From assembly GCA_021648755.1 (NCBI GenBank), contig JAKISG010000004.1, forward strand, positions 1 through 64,000: a DNA stretch of 64,000 nucleotides, read 5' to 3'. Below, piece by piece: positions 6,951 through 14,860 of the stretch. A program made the translations under genes and the position numbers. The notes beneath the pieces were generated by a model. It was not told the origin of the DNA and made no database searches. It worked only from the letters and a program-made list of their open reading frames with translations. The stretch is from Flavobacteriaceae bacterium (GTDB lineage Bacteria > Bacteroidota > Bacteroidia > Flavobacteriales > Flavobacteriaceae). The stretch's first letter is position 1, and every line of letters begins with the position of its first letter.

Positions 6951-7616
6951 CTTTACTTTTTTATTTTTTGTGTATTTCAATTCTATTTCTCTATTTTTTA
7001 CAACTAGAAAAACATTTAATTTATCAAAATCATCAAAAGACTCCTCCTCTTTATTAAGAAATTCTTGCGCCTGATTAATGTATTCTAGACAGCACTTCTC
7101 ATACTTGATTTTATTTTTTAGAAGATTAGTATAAAATTTAGTTTGATATTTGATTGATTGATTCTTTACTTCTTTAAAATGTTTTGATTTTAGCCAACCT
7201 ACTATTTTTTTTGTATCCAATAAATGGTAAGGATTATTTTTTGTTTTCTCAATTTTCTTAATGAATTCTAAATCAAGAGATGTCGCAGGATTATCATCAA
7301 TAGTATATTGTTTAAAATCTATAGTTATCTTTTCGTCAATTGAAATTAAATTTATTGAATCTTTCATTTTTAAAGAAGCCCCTTCTAAACTTTTATAAAG
7401 TTTTTTTTGAATGTAAATTGCATCCTGTTTTTTTGTTATTTCAAAATCTTCTTTATCAGCATCTATTAATAAAATAAAATCTCCTAAATCAAAATCAGTT
7501 TTTTGATTTAGCATTTTAGCAATGCCTTTTTTTACTTTATTTTTTTTTTGAATACCAATATTTCTTTCACATCCAATAAGTGAAATACAGACTATTAAAA
7601 TTTTTAATATTTTCAT
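6918..7616 (-). CDS. Lipoprotein, putative immunity protein behind the extended Hcp
   Basis: A 232-residue protein with a lipoprotein signal (M-K-I-L-K-I-L-I-V-C-I-S-L-I-G-C, Cys16). The mature region is Lys/Asp/Glu-rich, mostly helical in appearance, with no known domain. Its ATG overlaps the stop of the Hcp gene by 4 bases (translational coupling), so it should be the partner of whatever the Hcp extension carries. Its last codons run over the remnant linker of cassette 4, indicating that its 3' end is itself a recombination joint. Confidence 0.65.
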   Translation of the reverse strand: MKILKILIVCISLIGCERNIGIQKKNKVKKGIAKMLNQKTDFDLGDFILLIDADKEDFEITKKQDAIYIQKKLYKSLEGASLKMKDSINLISIDEKITIDFKQYTIDDNPATSLDLEFIKKIEKTKNNPYHLLDTKKIVGWLKSKHFKEVKNQSIKYQTKFYTNLLKNKIKYEKCCLEYINQAQEFLNKEEESFDDFDKLNVFLVVKNREIELKYTKNKKVKKIIIFYSTSN

Positions 7617-8245
7617 AATATAGTTACATTAATATTTTCTATTTCTTCTAAATCAATATCTGACAATCCAATATGTCCGTGATCTTTATGTTCACTAACA
7701 TTTGATACACCAGAAATAGATTCACCAAAAACAGTAACTACATTAGTACAATAGTTTTTCTTAAATCCGTATTTGTGAGCTAGTTCAGTTAGGTAGCAGT
7801 CTATGATTTCTTCTTCTTGGTTGTTTCTTACTTTGGTTGGTATTGCTTTACTAGGGTATGTCGTTCGCCAATAAGCCTCATACTCTACGCTACCTTCTCT
7901 TAGACCGCCACAGGTAATAAAGAGGGTTTCGGTCATTGGGGTGCTGCTTGTGTTTGTGAAGTTAACGTCCCATTTTACAAGGTGTGCGTCTATAAGGTAG
8001 ATAATACGTGTTTTGCCACCTAGGGTAGTTGGGCTCAGGTGTAGTTCTAGTTGTTTTTTTTGGTTTGCTGCTATTGCCCATTCTTCTAGACTTAAGTCTT
8101 GTTGGGTTTCTAGTACGATGCGTACTCCTTGAAATATAGGTTTGCCTGATGGACGATTGTTAGCGTCTGTTGGTTGGTAAAAGTCGTAGTAATAGGATAA
8201 AACGTTTATTTTTTTATCGTTTATGTGTAATGTGGTTTTTATTAT
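7613..8245 (-). CDS. tssD: Type VI secretion tube protein Hcp/TssD with C-terminal extension, start codon lost
   Basis: Translating upstream of the first ATG (7936) gives a continuous frame to 8245 that reads like Bacteroidota TssD: I-N-V-L-S-Y-Y-Y-D-F-Y-Q-P-T-D, N-R-P-S-G-K-P, I-V-L-E-T, E-W-A-I, I-D-A-H-L-V-K-W and P-M-T-E-T-L-F-I-T-C-G. Hcp forms the tube expelled by the type VI machine. The Hcp part is about 130 residues; about 80 more follow (from A-I-P-T-K-V to the end), of unknown fold. No ATG, GTG or TTG exists at the expected position: two ATA codons stand where ATG should be, just after a good promoter (8264-8271). Either ATA is used weakly or the gene is inactivated. A lipoprotein gene overlaps its stop. 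Confidence 0.7.
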   Translation of the reverse strand: MIKTTLHINDKKINVLSYYYDFYQPTDANNRPSGKPIFQGVRIVLETQQDLSLEEWAIAANQKKQLELHLSPTTLGGKTRIIYLIDAHLVKWDVNFTNTSSTPMTETLFITCGGLREGSVEYEAYWRTTYPSKAIPTKVRNNQEEEIIDCYLTELAHKYGFKKNYCTNVVTVFGESISGVSNVSEHKDHGHIGLSDIDLEEIENINVTIL

Positions 8246-8263
8246 CTTTGGTTTTTATTTTTG

Positions 8264-8271
8264 CAAATATA
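8264..8271 (-). promoter_or_regulatory. -7 box TATATTTG for the Hcp/effector array
   Basis: Exact Bacteroidota TAnnTTTG on the minus strand, about 18 bases before the presumed ATA start of tssD. The only clear promoter I see for the minus-strand array. Confidence 0.55.
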
Positions 8272-8388
8272 GGTGTTTTTTTAAGTAAACTATTTTTATT
8301 GAGATTGTAAAGTGCAAATCTACGGTATTCTTAAAATTTTAAAAAAGATGTTCCATTAAATTAATACAGTAATAACTTTAATCAAAAA

Positions 8389-8396
8389 TATTTTTG
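8389..8396 (+). promoter_or_regulatory. -7 box TATTTTTG for endonuclease-dprA
   Basis: TAnnTTTG match 26 bases before the TTG start of the endonuclease family gene. Confidence 0.4.
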
Positions 8397-8422
8397 TATT
8401 TTAACTTTTTTAAAAAATAGAT

Positions 8423-9385
8423 TTGGAAAAATTAGTAAAAAATAAAGAAGAGTTTACCATTGCTTTCTATAATTTAGAGAATTTATTTGATACCATTGAT
8501 AATCCAGATACAAATGATGATGACTTTACACCAGAAGGCAAAAAAAAATGGACGCTAAGACGTTATAAAAAAAAGATAAAAAGATTATCTAAAGTAATTA
8601 CCACAATTGGTAATGATACTATAGGTTATCCACCTGTTATTTTAGGTGTTGCTGAAGTTGAAAATTACGAAGTTATTTATGATTTAATTCAGTCTAATTA
8701 TTTAGAAATGTATAATTATGGTATTATTCATTATGATTCACTAGATGAACGAGGAATTGAAGTTGCTTTATTATACCGAAAAAAATATTTTGAATTATTA
8801 GATTCTCGACCATATTATATTCAGTTTGAAAAAAAAATAGGTAATATTGATTACACAAGAGATATACTTTTAGTAAAAGGAAAACTAAATGGAGAGTTAA
8901 TGTATTTTATCATAAATCATTGGCCATCACGTAGAAGTGGGAAAGAATCATCAGAATATAAACGGATTAGAAATGCCGAATTAGTTTTAAAAATTATTAC
9001 TGAAATTAACGAGGAAAGTCAAAACCCAAAAATTATTATTATGGGCGATTTTAACGACAATCCTAATAATAAAAGTATCCAGCAGGTTTTGGTTACTAAT
9101 GATTTTTACAACCCAATGGAGTCTATTTATGATAAAGGCAGTGGTACTGGAAATTATAAAGGAAAATGGTTTTTATTTGATCAAATTATTTTTTCAAAAA
9201 CATTTTTGAAAGAAGGCATGCATACCTATAAAAATGCGGCCATTTATGATAAGCATTTTTTGAAAGATAAATTTAGTAAATTTGTTGAAAACCCATTAAG
9301 AACTTATAGCGGTAATTGGTATAAAGGAGGTATGAGTGATCATTTTCCAGTATTTATTACTTTAGAAAAAAAGAATATAAAATGA
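8423..9385 (+). CDS. Endonuclease/exonuclease/phosphatase family protein
   Basis: A 320-residue EEP-fold metal-dependent phosphodiesterase/nuclease. Seen: F-Y-N-L-E-N-L-F-D at 15-23, G-V-A-E-V-E-N with the metal Glu near 78, N-H-W-P-S-R-R at 165-171, G-D-F-N-D-N-P at 208-214 and S-D-H-F-P-V-F near the end (catalytic His). No signal peptide or membrane segment is visible, so a cytoplasmic location is likely. The start is TTG; an in-frame stop lies 9 bases upstream and no ATG exists before the first motif. It overlaps dprA by 4 bases (ATGA), so the two are co-transcribed. Substrate unknown. Confidence 0.88.
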   Translation: MEKLVKNKEEFTIAFYNLENLFDTIDNPDTNDDDFTPEGKKKWTLRRYKKKIKRLSKVITTIGNDTIGYPPVILGVAEVENYEVIYDLIQSNYLEMYNYGIIHYDSLDERGIEVALLYRKKYFELLDSRPYYIQFEKKIGNIDYTRDILLVKGKLNGELMYFIINHWPSRRSGKESSEYKRIRNAELVLKIITEINEESQNPKIIIMGDFNDNPNNKSIQQVLVTNDFYNPMESIYDKGSGTGNYKGKWFLFDQIIFSKTFLKEGMHTYKNAAIYDKHFLKDKFSKFVENPLRTYSGNWYKGGMSDHFPVFITLEKKNIK

Positions 9386-10482
9386 ATGAGGAGGAACTAA
9401 TCTATTTTCTAGCACTTCAAAAAACAAAAGGTATTGGCGATTTAAATGCTAAAAAACTAATTAAATATTGCGGAAGTGCTAAAGCAGTTTTTAATGAAAA
9501 GCAACAAAATTTATTAAAAATTGATGGTATTGGCGCTTTTAAATTAAAAGGTTTAAGAGAAAAAAACTTGCTAGTAGTAGCAGAAAAAGAATTGGATTTT
9601 ATTTTAAAAAACAACATTAAAGCAACTACTTTTATTGATGATGATTACCCCGAAAATTTAAAATATTGTGCAGATAGTCCTATTTTATTTTTCTCTAAAG
9701 GAAAAATAAATTTTAAACAAAGACATATATTAAGTATTGTTGGTACTCGTAATATGACCAACTATGGCAGGTCTGTATTAGAAAAATTGATAACTGAAAT
9801 TAAAAAATATAACCCGTTAATAATTAGTGGTTTGGCTTATGGTGTTGATATTTATGCCCACCAATTAGCACTAAAAAATAACTTACAAACGGTTGCTGTT
9901 TTAGCACATGGTTTAGATAGCATATATCCAACAAGGCATCATAAAGAGGCAACTAAGATGTTAGAAAACGGTGGTCTTTTGACCGATTTTTGGAGCAAAT
10001 CAAAACCAGATAGAGAAAATTTCATTAAACGGAATAGAATTGTAGCAGGTTTATCGCAAGCAACTATTGTAATAGAATCTGCTGTTAAAGGAGGTTCGTT
10101 AATTACTGCTGACATAGCAAACTCTTACAACCGTGATGTCTTTGCACTGCCTGGTAGAGTAACTGATTTATATAGCAAAGGCTGTAATAATTTAATTAAA
10201 ACAAATAAAGCAGCTATTTTAACTTCGGCAAAAGATTTGGCATATATTTTAAATTGGGAAACTGCCATTAAAGAAAAATCCATTCAAAAACAATTATTTG
10301 TTGAGTTAGAGGAAACGGAACAATTAATTTATAATTATTTACTAAAGGAAGGGAAACAAACATTAGATATTATTGCTTTGCATTGTAATTTACCTATTTA
10401 TAAAATTTCTAGTGTTTTATTAAATCTAGAATTAAAAGCGGCTGTTAAGCCATTGCATGGCAAGTTATTTGAGGTAATTTAG
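9382..10482 (+). CDS. dprA: DNA-processing protein DprA
   Basis: DprA binds incoming single-stranded DNA and loads RecA during natural transformation. 366 residues, a normal length: helix-hairpin-helix-like N-terminus (about 10-65, with G-I-G-D-L-N-A), the Rossmann-like DprA core with G-T-R-N-M-T-N-Y-G at 121-129, S-G-L-A-Y-G-V-D at 149-156, G-G-S-L-I-T-A at 237-243 and F-A-L-P-G, and a C-terminal winged-helix part (about 300-366). It overlaps the endonuclease gene. With comEC (22403-24427) it suggests competence for DNA uptake. Confidence 0.95.
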   Translation: MNEEELIYFLALQKTKGIGDLNAKKLIKYCGSAKAVFNEKQQNLLKIDGIGAFKLKGLREKNLLVVAEKELDFILKNNIKATTFIDDDYPENLKYCADSPILFFSKGKINFKQRHILSIVGTRNMTNYGRSVLEKLITEIKKYNPLIISGLAYGVDIYAHQLALKNNLQTVAVLAHGLDSIYPTRHHKEATKMLENGGLLTDFWSKSKPDRENFIKRNRIVAGLSQATIVIESAVKGGSLITADIANSYNRDVFALPGRVTDLYSKGCNNLIKTNKAAILTSAKDLAYILNWETAIKEKSIQKQLFVELEETEQLIYNYLLKEGKQTLDIIALHCNLPIYKISSVLLNLELKAAVKPLHGKLFEVI

Positions 10483-10513
10483 CACGGTAATCATTGTAAC
10501 TAAATAAATACCA

Positions 10514-10870
10514 ATGAACATAGAACAATTTAGAAATTATTGCTTAACAAAAAAGGGAGTTACAGAATGTTTTCCGTTTGATGATAAAATATTAGTTTTT
10601 AAAGTATTACATAAAATGTTTGCTTTAACTTCTTTAGTTTCAGATGAATTTAGTGTTAATCTAAAGTGCAATCCTGAAAAGGCAATTGAGTTACGAGAAC
10701 AGTACGAAAATATAACTGCTGGTTATCATATGAGTAAAAAACATTGGAACACTGTTCTTGTTAATCAAAGAATTAGTAATGTACTATTTATTGAATTAAT
10801 AAACCATTCTTACGATTTGGTAATTGCTAAAATGACAAAAAAAGATAGAGCGCTTTTAAGTATTCAGTAG
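10514..10870 (+). CDS. MmcQ/YjbR family DNA-binding protein
   Basis: A 118-residue protein of the small CyaY-like-fold MmcQ/YjbR family: C-L-x-K-K-G-V-T-E-x-F-P-F at 10-23, F-x-L-T-S and N-L-K-C-N-P-E-K-A at the centre, and K-K-H-W-N-T-V near 80, all family hallmarks. The biochemical role is not established. It follows dprA by 31 bases on the same strand and ends 9 bases before the convergent dipeptidase gene. Confidence 0.85.
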   Translation: MNIEQFRNYCLTKKGVTECFPFDDKILVFKVLHKMFALTSLVSDEFSVNLKCNPEKAIELREQYENITAGYHMSKKHWNTVLVNQRISNVLFIELINHSYDLVIAKMTKKDRALLSIQ

Positions 10871-10879
10871 CTCACTAAA

Positions 10880-12265
10880 TTAACTCATTTCTACAAAATA
10901 TTTATAAAATAATGGTATGGTTTCAATTCCTTTAAGGTAATTAAAAATACCAAAATGTTCGTTTGGTGAGTGAATGGCATCGCTATCTAACCCAAACCCC
11001 ATTAAGATGGATTTAGATTTTAATTCGTTTTCAAAAAGTGCAACAATTGGTATGCTTCCGCCGCTTCGCTGCGGTATTGCTGGTTTTCCAAAAGTTTTGG
11101 TATAGGCTTTGTTTGCTGCTTTATAACCTATATTATCTATTGGCGTTACATATGGAAAACCGCCATGATGCGGTGTTACTTTAACGCTTACCGATTTTGG
11201 TGCAATACTTTTAAAATATTTTTGAAACAATGTTGTAATTTCATTTGGAGTTTGGTTTGGTACTAAACGCATTGAAATTTTTGCATAGGCTTTTGATGCT
11301 ATTACTGTTTTTGCACCTTGACCTGTGTACCCTCCCCAAATTCCGTTAACATCTAGTGTAGGTCTTATGGAGTTTCTTTCATTAGTAGTGTATCCTTTTT
11401 CGCCATGAACACTTTCTATTTCTAGTGTTTTTTTATAATCTTCTAGTGAAAATGGTGCTTTTGCCATTTCGATTCTTTCTTCATTAGTTAATTCTAATAC
11501 TTTATCATAAAATTCTGGTATGGTGATATGATTGTTTTGATCGTGTAATGAAGCAATCATTTTAGTTAAGATATTTATTGGGTTTGCTACTGCACCACCA
11601 TAAAGTCCTGAATGTAAGTCTCGATTTGGACCAGTAACTTCAACTTCTACATAACTCAAGCCACGTAAGCCAGTTGTTATTGATGGTTGTGTATTACTAA
11701 TCATACCTGTATCTGAAATTAAAATTATATCATTGGCTAATTTTTCTTGATTCTGTTTTACAAAGTATTCTAGGCTTGGTGAACCTATTTCTTCTTCACC
11801 TTCAATCATGAATTTTACATTGCAGGGTAGGTTATTATTTGCAATCATATATTCAAATGCTTTTATATGCATATACATTTGTCCTTTGTCATCACAAGCA
11901 CCACGGGCAAAAATTGCTCCTTCAGGGTGGATTTTAGTTTTTTTAATTACAGGTTCAAAAGGTGGTGAAGTCCATAATTCTAAAGGGTCTGCTGGTTGTA
12001 CATCATAATGTCCATACACTAAAATAGTTGGTAAATTAGCATCTATTATTTTCTCTCCATAAACTATTGGACACCCTGTTGTTTCACAAATTTCTACTTT
12101 AGTACAACCTGCTTTTTCTAGTGCTATTTTTACAGCAACAGCTGTTTTAATAATATCCTTTTTATAATTAGCGTCTGCGCTAATTGATGGAATTTTTAAC
12201 AACTCAATTAATTCATCAATAAAACGGTCTTTATTTTTGGTAATGTATGCTTTTATATTTTTCAT
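10880..12265 (-). CDS. M20 family dipeptidase
   Basis: A 461-residue zinc peptidase of the M20 (CPG2/PepV/carnosinase-like) family that hydrolyses dipeptides, probably in the cytoplasm. Seen: V-Y-G-H-Y-D-V-Q-P-A-D near 83-92 (first metal His/Asp), R-G-A-C-D-D-K-G (bridging Asp), M-I-E-G-E-E-E-I-G-S near 150 (catalytic Glu and metal Glu), D-T-G-M, a dimerisation domain around D-L-H-S-G-L-Y-G-G, and a C-terminal I-H-S-P-N-E-H. No signal peptide. It has its own promoter at 12313-12320 and stands alone. Confidence 0.92.
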   Translation of the reverse strand: MKNIKAYITKNKDRFIDELIELLKIPSISADANYKKDIIKTAVAVKIALEKAGCTKVEICETTGCPIVYGEKIIDANLPTILVYGHYDVQPADPLELWTSPPFEPVIKKTKIHPEGAIFARGACDDKGQMYMHIKAFEYMIANNNLPCNVKFMIEGEEEIGSPSLEYFVKQNQEKLANDIILISDTGMISNTQPSITTGLRGLSYVEVEVTGPNRDLHSGLYGGAVANPINILTKMIASLHDQNNHITIPEFYDKVLELTNEERIEMAKAPFSLEDYKKTLEIESVHGEKGYTTNERNSIRPTLDVNGIWGGYTGQGAKTVIASKAYAKISMRLVPNQTPNEITTLFQKYFKSIAPKSVSVKVTPHHGGFPYVTPIDNIGYKAANKAYTKTFGKPAIPQRSGGSIPIVALFENELKSKSILMGFGLDSDAIHSPNEHFGIFNYLKGIETIPLFYKYFVEMS

Positions 12266-12312
12266 TTTTAACTGTTTTTATATAGATTTTTAAAATTAGA
12301 AACATTTAGTAA

Positions 12313-12320
12313 CAAATATA
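12313..12320 (-). promoter_or_regulatory. -7 box TATATTTG for the dipeptidase
   Basis: Exact TAnnTTTG on the minus strand, 47 bases before the dipeptidase ATG. Confidence 0.5.
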
Positions 12321-12325
12321 ATAAT

Positions 12326-13177
12326 TCATTTAAAATCAATAAAGTTAGTAGGGTTAATTGGGTAACCACCACTCCAAAGTTCAAAATGAAGATGGGGACC
12401 ACTAGTAAAAGAGCCTGTATCACCTGAATTAGCAATAACTTCACCAGATTTTACTAAATCACCCTGTTCTTTAAGAAGGGTTGAATTGTGTTTATAAACT
12501 GATAAATAAGATTGTGTATGTTTTAGGATTAATACATAACCTGTTTCAGCAGTATAATCTGCAAAAATAACAGTTCCATTAGCGACTGCTTTTACGGATG
12601 TTCCTTTAGTTAAAGCAATATCGACTGCAAAATGCTTGTCTTTTTGATTAAAACCATTTGTAATTTTACCTTTTGCTGGTGCAAAGAAAACAATTTCAGG
12701 TTTTTTAGTTGTCTTGTTAAGTAAAGAAAATCGTTCTTTTTCAGTTATATTTTCTCTAAATTCGGTTTCTAGTTTTGTAGCATTTAAGTTAATGTCTTTT
12801 TGTAGTTTTTCTTTTAGAGTAGCATTTTTCTTTAAATTCTCGATTTTAATATTACCATTAAGTACGTTTTTAATATTATTAATATATATTTCGTTTATTG
12901 CTAAATTATTACCTAAACTATCAACATCTAGAACTAATTTTGTAGCTGTTTTTTTTAGTTTAGAGGAAGAGTAACCAGGAATATATTCTTTTAAAGGTGA
13001 AAAGGCAATTAATAGTGTCGTTAAAACAATCAATCCAATTATAAAAACGCCACCTATTACATAAACATTTAAACGATTTAATTTAAAAGATACTCTTTCT
13101 TCTAAAGAGTCTTCATTTAAAATTACTAAACGATACTTGAGCGTTAGTTTTTCGCGAAGTTTGTTTTTTTTAGACAC
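12326..13177 (-). CDS. M23 family metallopeptidase, membrane-anchored
   Basis: A 283-residue LytM-domain protein that cuts or regulates cutting of peptidoglycan cross-links. Residues 1-36 are basic and cytoplasmic, 37-59 form one membrane helix (V-Y-V-I-G-G-V-F-I-I-G), then a coiled-coil-like stretch, and from about 165 the M23 domain: K-D-K-H-F-A-V-D (metal His and Asp), V-L-I-L-K-H, and G-P-H-L-H-F-E-L-W near 268 (catalytic and metal His), so all zinc ligands are present. Single gene with a TACTTTTG box (13192-13199). Confidence 0.9.
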   Translation of the reverse strand: MSKKNKLREKLTLKYRLVILNEDSLEERVSFKLNRLNVYVIGGVFIIGLIVLTTLLIAFSPLKEYIPGYSSSKLKKTATKLVLDVDSLGNNLAINEIYINNIKNVLNGNIKIENLKKNATLKEKLQKDINLNATKLETEFRENITEKERFSLLNKTTKKPEIVFFAPAKGKITNGFNQKDKHFAVDIALTKGTSVKAVANGTVIFADYTAETGYVLILKHTQSYLSVYKHNSTLLKEQGDLVKSGEVIANSGDTGSFTSGPHLHFELWSGGYPINPTNFIDFK

Positions 13178-13191
13178 TTTACAAAAGTATT

Positions 13192-13199
13192 ATAATATT
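13192..13199 (-). promoter_or_regulatory. -7 box TACTTTTG for the M23 peptidase
   Basis: Exact TAnnTTTG on the minus strand 14 bases before the ATG. Confidence 0.5.
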
Positions 13200-13297
13200 A
13201 AATGTTTTCAGTTTTTTATTCAGCCTTTAAAAAAACCTAAATTTGTCAAGATTTTTAAAAGTCTATCTAATTTAGGTGTAATTTTAAATTTTTCACA

Positions 13298-14854
13298 TTA
13301 CATTCTAGTAATAACAAACTCAGACCTTCGGTTAAGTTCATGTTCTTTTTCGGTACATTTAGCACCATTTTTACAACCGTTTAATAATATTTTTTCACCA
13401 TAACCTTTTCCTGAAATACGATCGCTAGAGATCCCTTTATCTACTATATATTTTATTACAGATTTTGCTCTTTTATTAGATAAAATCAAATTGTATAAAT
13501 CACGACCTCTTGAATCTGAATGCGACCCCATATCAATAATCATATTTGGATATCTTTCCATGGTATTTATTACTCTATCTAATTGGTTTGCTGCATCTGG
13601 ACGAATATTAGATTTGTCAAAATCAAAATTAATAAGGTCAATATCTAGCATTTTTTTATTTCTTTTTTTAATAATAAAGCCATCTGCTAATGGTATCGTT
13701 ATTAAAGTTTGCCCTTCGTGTTTAGATGACGTAATGAATTGTTTAAGATTTTCTTCATAATATTTTTTTTGACCTAATAATTCATAACCTGCTTCACAAA
13801 CCGCTTGGTTAAATAAAAATTTACCATCTTTTTCTGTTGTTATTTTTTCAATATCTATACCATTTGCATCTTTTAAAGTTACAATTGCATAAGGTATTGG
13901 TTTTTTAGACTGCGCATCTATTACTTCTCCACTTATTTCTTGATAGCAGTCAAATACTAACGGTCTAGTTTCATTAAAAAAGTAGATATCATCACTACCT
14001 TTACCAGTTTCTCTATTAGAAGAAAAATAACCATTTTTTGCACTGTCATTAAATATATAATTAAAATCATCTGCAATACTATTTATTGGTGGTTCTAAGT
14101 GTAATCGGTCAGAAATATCTCCGTTTTCATATTTTTTTACAGCATAAACATCTAAACCACCATAACTTTCATCTGGTCTATTAGAAGAGAAGAATAGCAC
14201 ATCATTATCATCAATATATGGAAACATTTCTTTATGTTCTGAATTTACTTTTGGTCCCATATTTTTTGGGTCACTAAATGTACCATCACTATTAATGGTA
14301 ATAACGAAAATATCTGTTTCTCCTAAAGTTCCTGGCATGTTTGATGTAAAGTACATTTTAGTACCGTCTTTACTTAATGTTGGATGACCAACGTCATAAT
14401 TTTCGTTATTAAAAGGTAGTGGTATTGCATTTTTCCATTGCCCTGACGCCATAACATCTGCAACAAAAATACCAATTGTAGCATTTTTATCTTTGGAGGT
14501 TTTTACGGTATTTTTTTTACCTTGAATACTTCTTGAAAAGTAAACTTTTTTTTGATTTTTTGAAAAAACAACATTAGATTCATGAAATTTTGAATTTGCT
14601 CCTTTCAATTTTTTTGAATTTGTAATTTCACCATTTTTTGTAATGGTTCCTAAATACAACTGTAGGTAACTATCGTTTTTATTTTGGGAGGAATAAATAA
14701 TTTTATTTTTACCAAAATAAGTTGTTCCAAAGTTTTGGAATTTATTGTTTATTTCAATGTTTTTTATTAAAAATCGTTTTTCCTGTTGTTGTGCTGCACT
14801 TAAAAGTATTGCAGTAAAAAAAAGGACGATAAAAAGGGGAAATTTATTTTTCAT
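13298..14854 (-). CDS. OmpA family protein with PD40 propeller, copy 2
   Basis: A 518-residue exported protein: signal peptide about 1-20 (ends S-A-A-Q), a PD40-like beta-propeller (about 50-300, repeats of the type P-T-L-S-K-D-G-T-K-M-Y-F-T-S-N and F-F-S-S-N-R-P), a carboxypeptidase-regulatory-like beta-sandwich (about 310-395), and a C-terminal OmpA peptidoglycan-binding domain (about 405-518; F-D-F-D-K-S-N-I-R, S-H-S-D-S-R-G, L-N-R-R-S). It should tether outer-membrane material to peptidoglycan. Its start lies 6 bases after the stop of the paralogue at 14861-16417; the two are a tandem duplication in one operon. Related architecture occurs in gliding/T9SS protein PorE, but PorE also has TPRs, which are absent here. 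Confidence 0.85.
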   Translation of the reverse strand: MKNKFPLFIVLFFTAILLSAAQQQEKRFLIKNIEINNKFQNFGTTYFGKNKIIYSSQNKNDSYLQLYLGTITKNGEITNSKKLKGANSKFHESNVVFSKNQKKVYFSRSIQGKKNTVKTSKDKNATIGIFVADVMASGQWKNAIPLPFNNENYDVGHPTLSKDGTKMYFTSNMPGTLGETDIFVITINSDGTFSDPKNMGPKVNSEHKEMFPYIDDNDVLFFSSNRPDESYGGLDVYAVKKYENGDISDRLHLEPPINSIADDFNYIFNDSAKNGYFSSNRETGKGSDDIYFFNETRPLVFDCYQEISGEVIDAQSKKPIPYAIVTLKDANGIDIEKITTEKDGKFLFNQAVCEAGYELLGQKKYYEENLKQFITSSKHEGQTLITIPLADGFIIKKRNKKMLDIDLINFDFDKSNIRPDAANQLDRVINTMERYPNMIIDMGSHSDSRGRDLYNLILSNKRAKSVIKYIVDKGISSDRISGKGYGEKILLNGCKNGAKCTEKEHELNRRSEFVITRM

Positions 14855-14860
14855 TTTATT

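Noticed and set aside
1059..7936. Prophage lysis module
   Set aside because: Amidases of these families also occur as phage lysins, but there are no phage structural, replication or integrase genes, and each amidase is paired with a lipoprotein next to an Hcp gene.
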